Below, in pieces: positions 3,962 through 5,845 of a DNA stretch of 5,845 bases (within the stretch, counting starts at the first letter, position 1; each line of letters begins with the position of its first letter). A program made the position numbers and the translations under genes. The DNA is from Caldifarciminota bacterium (GTDB lineage: Bacteria > Hydrothermota > Tepidihabitantia > Tepidihabitantales > Tepidihabitantaceae). The notes under the pieces were generated by a model. The model saw nothing but the letters and a program-made list of their open reading frames with translations. It was not told the origin of the DNA and made no database searches. The stretch spans positions 1 to 5,845 of the forward strand of contig CAIVTL010000185.1 of NCBI GenBank assembly GCA_903908785.1. Reading direction: 5' to 3'.

Positions 3962-5189
3962 CCTCACTCGGCTCGTGCTCCTCGCACGAGTCGCCGGGCT
4001 TCATCGCGTACGGGTCCTCGCCCTTCATGAACTTCGCGTACAGGGGGGACATCTGCCTCAGGCGCTGGGCGATAGGGGGCAGCTTGTCGAGAAAATGGGT
4101 TACGTCGGCGTCGGTCGAGTCCTTGCCCAGGGTCAGGACCAGCGACGACTGGGCCTTGGTATGCAGCAGGCCCATTGCCAGCAGCACGTGCGACGCCTTC
4201 AGGGTCTTGGCCGAGCACGACGAACCGGACGCCGCGGCAATCCCTTCGTCATCAAGAAAGAGCAGCATCGCCTCACCCTCGACGAACTCGACCACCACGC
4301 TGACCTGGCCGGGCACGCGGCTCGACATCGAACCGGTGAAAATGATATGCTCCAGCTTCCCGGGCAGCTCCTCGAAGATGCGCTGCGCCAGCTTCGTCAT
4401 CATTGCCGACCATTCGGGCAGCTTTGCCTTCGTTACCGCGGCGGCTGCCCCAAAACCGGCGATTGCGGCCACGTCCTCGGTCCCGGCGCGGCGGTTCTTC
4501 TCCTGGAACCCGCCCTCGATGAGTGACGGGATGCGCGTGCCCCGCTTCAGGTACAAGGCAGCCGCACCTTTCGGGCCATAGACCGACATGGCCGGGAACG
4601 CATAGGAGTCCACGCCGAGGTCGGCCACGTCAACCGCAATCCGGCCGACCGCGGCAGTGCCGTCAGAATGGAACGGAACCTTGTGCTTGTGGGCAATCGC
4701 GGCCAGTTCCTTGATGTTCTGAACGGTGCCGACTTCATAGTTCGCGTGCATCACCGAGACGAGGATTGTCTCGGGTCTGATTGCCGCTTCCAGCTTGTCC
4801 GGATGCACGACGCCCTCAGAATCAACCGGCACCTCGGTCACGTCGAAGCCCAGCTTCTTGAGAGACTTCGCCGGCTCAAGGACCGACACGTGCTCGATAG
4901 CAGAAACGACAATGTGGTTGCCCTTGTCCTTGCGGGACAGGGCAAAGCCCTTGATGGCAAGGTTGTTCGACTCGGAAGCCGATGCGGTGAACACGATGTC
5001 GTCGGGCCGGGAATTGATGAGTGCTGCGACCTGTGCGCGTGCGGCTTCGATTGCCGCTCTGGGCTTGTCTCCCAACCGGTGCAGGCTTGCCGGGTTGCCG
5101 AACTCCTCGGAGAGGAACGCCAGCATCGCCTCCCTTGCCTCAGGCAAGAGTGGCGCCGCCGCGGCATGGTCAAAGTAGACCGAGTGCAT
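3957..5189 (-). CDS. iscS: IscS-like class V aminotransferase-fold protein lacking the PLP lysine
   Basis: 410 residues, about the normal IscS length plus an acidic tail. The fold is unmistakable: YFDHAAAAPLLPE (5-17), FGNPASLH (30-37), ESNNLAIKG (73-81), AIEH (97-100), MHANYEVGT (147-155), YGPKGAAALY (204-213), RRAGTEDVA (233-241) and the mobile-loop persulfide cysteine in SGSSCS (Cys325). Catalytic sites are altered. The SxHK motif that forms the Schiff base reads PAMS (199-202), so Lys becomes Ser202, and the phosphate-contacting Ser and His are also lost. The Gln after the cofactor Asp (Asp176) is Ala179; the conserved Arg of SSxR that holds the cysteine carboxylate is Val351; a phosphate-binding Thr is Ser72. 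Desulfurase activity is therefore unlikely; Cys325 may still act as a cluster ligand or sulfur acceptor with IscU. The ATG at 5189 puts the family N-terminus at residue 1; an in-frame GTG at 5231 would add 14 atypical residues. The nearest ribosome-site-like GAGG lies unusually far upstream. It is the first gene of the operon. Confidence 0.9.
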   Translation of the reverse strand: MHSVYFDHAAAAPLLPEAREAMLAFLSEEFGNPASLHRLGDKPRAAIEAARAQVAALINSRPDDIVFTASASESNNLAIKGFALSRKDKGNHIVVSAIEHVSVLEPAKSLKKLGFDVTEVPVDSEGVVHPDKLEAAIRPETILVSVMHANYEVGTVQNIKELAAIAHKHKVPFHSDGTAAVGRIAVDVADLGVDSYAFPAMSVYGPKGAAALYLKRGTRIPSLIEGGFQEKNRRAGTEDVAAIAGFGAAAAVTKAKLPEWSAMMTKLAQRIFEELPGKLEHIIFTGSMSSRVPGQVSVVVEFVEGEAMLLFLDDEGIAAASGSSCSAKTLKASHVLLAMGLLHTKAQSSLVLTLGKDSTDADVTHFLDKLPPIAQRLRQMSPLYAKFMKGEDPYAMKPGDSCEEHEPSEE

Positions 5190-5249
5190 GATTGTTAGAC
5201 GGCCTCGGGCGTGGCCGGGGTTCCTTTCCACAGATACAGCATCGCCCTA

Positions 5250-5277
5250 AGTCTAGAAGTGGGCAGAGCCAAGTCAA
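5250..5277 (-). promoter_or_regulatory. Predicted promoter of the iscS-like operon
   Basis: On the minus strand TTGACT (5272-5277) is followed by a 16-nt spacer and TAGACT (5250-5255), matching consensus at five and four of six positions. The predicted start is near 5243, giving a leader of about 54 nt before the ATG at 5189. The leader contains a small CGGCC/GGCCG hairpin (5200-5217) and a 15-codon open frame (5195-5242). No IscR-type regulator gene is in the window, so control of this operon is unknown. Confidence 0.5.
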
Positions 5278-5420
5278 ATCAGGATTGCGGCGTTCGGGCC
5301 GGGTAAGGGAGGACGGTCAATGGTTTGCGGCTCACGGTCTGCGCTGCTGACGGGGGAGACGAACGCGCGGCGGTCAGTTGTCCGATGAAGTCCGAGCGTG
5401 CGTTATGGCCTGATTCAGGT

Positions 5421-5702
5421 TCACAGAATCGTCACCTGCTCCAGCAGCACGCGGTCGCGGATGACCGGCTTGACCGCGTCGTATTCTACGACGTCAACCC
5501 GCCGGCCGAGGGCTTCCTCGAGCTCCTGCTTCAGGCCGATAACGTCGAGCAGACTCTGTTCGCCGTCCAGTTCCACCAGAAAATCGACGTCGCTTCCTGC
5601 CTTATCGTCGCCGCGCACGACCGAGCCAAACAGACCGGCCCGGCGGGCGCCGTGTCGCCTGAGTATCGGGACGGCCTTTGCCTTAACTTCAGCTATGCTC
5701 AT
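5421..5702 (-). CDS. MNT-type nucleotidyltransferase (MntA-like), apparently without HEPN partner
   Basis: 93 residues, the typical size of minimal nucleotidyltransferases. GLFGSVVRGD (23-32) carries the GSxxRG nucleotide-binding motif, GSDVDFLVEL (36-45) the two metal-binding aspartates (Asp38, Asp40), and RRVDVVEYD (67-75) the third acidic site (Asp70). The active site looks complete. Family members are often antitoxins that AMP-ylate a HEPN RNase toxin encoded next to them. Here no HEPN frame (RxxxxH) is seen in the 189 bases between its stop and the iscS-like start codon region, nor in the 143 bases upstream within the window, so it is either solitary or its partner lies beyond the window edge. 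The ribosome site is poor (AGGA, 5704-5707, almost touching the ATG), and a possible promoter places the transcript start at the ATG. Confidence 0.87.
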   Translation of the reverse strand: MSIAEVKAKAVPILRRHGARRAGLFGSVVRGDDKAGSDVDFLVELDGEQSLLDVIGLKQELEEALGRRVDVVEYDAVKPVIRDRVLLEQVTIL

Positions 5703-5707
5703 GTCCT

Positions 5708-5736
5708 AACTTACCCTAACTCCGGCACGGCGTCAA
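5708..5736 (-). promoter_or_regulatory. Possible promoter of the MNT gene
   Basis: On the minus strand TTGACG (5731-5736), a 17-nt spacer and TAAGTT (5708-5713). The -35 box is good (five of six) and the -10 box weak (three of six). The predicted start falls at about 5701-5702, on the ATG itself, so if the promoter is real the message would be essentially leaderless. Confidence 0.3.
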
Positions 5737-5845
5737 GGCAAACGGCGGAGCCGGATACCGCCAGAAGCGTCGAGAGTCGGATTCAGGAGGAGCAGAAGGC
5801 AGAATTGCGCCCGGCCAAGTTAGATCCGGGCCGGGAGGATTTGAC

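Noticed and set aside
4560..4660. Frameshift as the explanation for the missing lysine in the IscS-like protein
   Set aside because: Residues on both sides (FHSDG, then VDSYAF, then YGPKG) stay in one frame with correct spacing to the family, so the substitution is a true codon difference in this sequence.
4668..5198. Open frame (176 codons) on the plus strand over the IscS-like gene
   Set aside because: Antisense shadow with no recognisable domain; the opposite strand encodes a full-length IscS fold.
5190..5231. GTG start adding 14 residues to the IscS-like protein
   Set aside because: The extension is not family-like, no ribosome site precedes it, and the ATG at 5189 starts exactly where IscS proteins start.

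Overview
This is a GC-rich bacterial chromosomal window with ten protein genes and short intergenic spaces. The 5' partial gene looks like an outer-membrane beta-barrel protein, which suggests a diderm. The redox genes (IscU, ferredoxin-thioredoxin-reductase catalytic domain, rubredoxin) suggest an anaerobe. The GxxExxY gene between degenerate 9-nt repeats, the YjbH-like barrel and several short low-complexity tracts recall uncultured candidate-phylum genomes such as WOR-3/Stahlbacteria. That placement is inference from style, not a proven assignment. No rRNA, tRNA or CRISPR array is visible.

Layout. Positions 1-660 (+) hold the end of a barrel-like protein. Positions 676-1233 hold a small GxxExxY (PDDEXK-like) gene framed by imperfect 27-bp inverted repeats; it sits between the 3' ends of two convergent genes and may be a minimal mobile cassette. 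Positions 1249-1611 (-) encode a small membrane-anchored protein of unknown function. It shares a divergent promoter region with a stand-alone cyclic-nucleotide-binding-fold protein at 1726-2211 (+) that has no DNA-binding domain. A strong minus-strand terminator at 2275-2308 closes the main operon. An orphan MNT-type nucleotidyltransferase (5421-5702, -) lies upstream of that operon.

The core is a five-gene minus-strand operon, about 5243 down to 2275: IscS-like protein, IscU scaffold with an extra Cys-rich tail, glutaredoxin-like protein, FTR catalytic domain fused to rubredoxin, and a thiamine-binding (MTH1187-type) protein. The genes are tightly packed: gaps of 44, 16 and 9 nt plus one 4-nt ATGA overlap. 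The operon therefore joins Fe-S cluster assembly to dithiol redox chemistry.

The most striking point is the IscS-like protein. It keeps the mobile-loop persulfide cysteine (C325), but the Schiff-base lysine motif SxHK reads PAMS (Lys to Ser202), the PLP-contacting Gln is Ala179, and the substrate-carboxylate Arg is Val351. The reading frame is intact through all these sites. It is unlikely to be a PLP-dependent cysteine desulfurase. It may instead be a structural or cluster-ligand partner of IscU, as proposed for the Archaeoglobus fulgidus IscS, which also lacks the lysine. A sulfide-fed, thiol-reductase-coupled Fe-S assembly unit is the working hypothesis.
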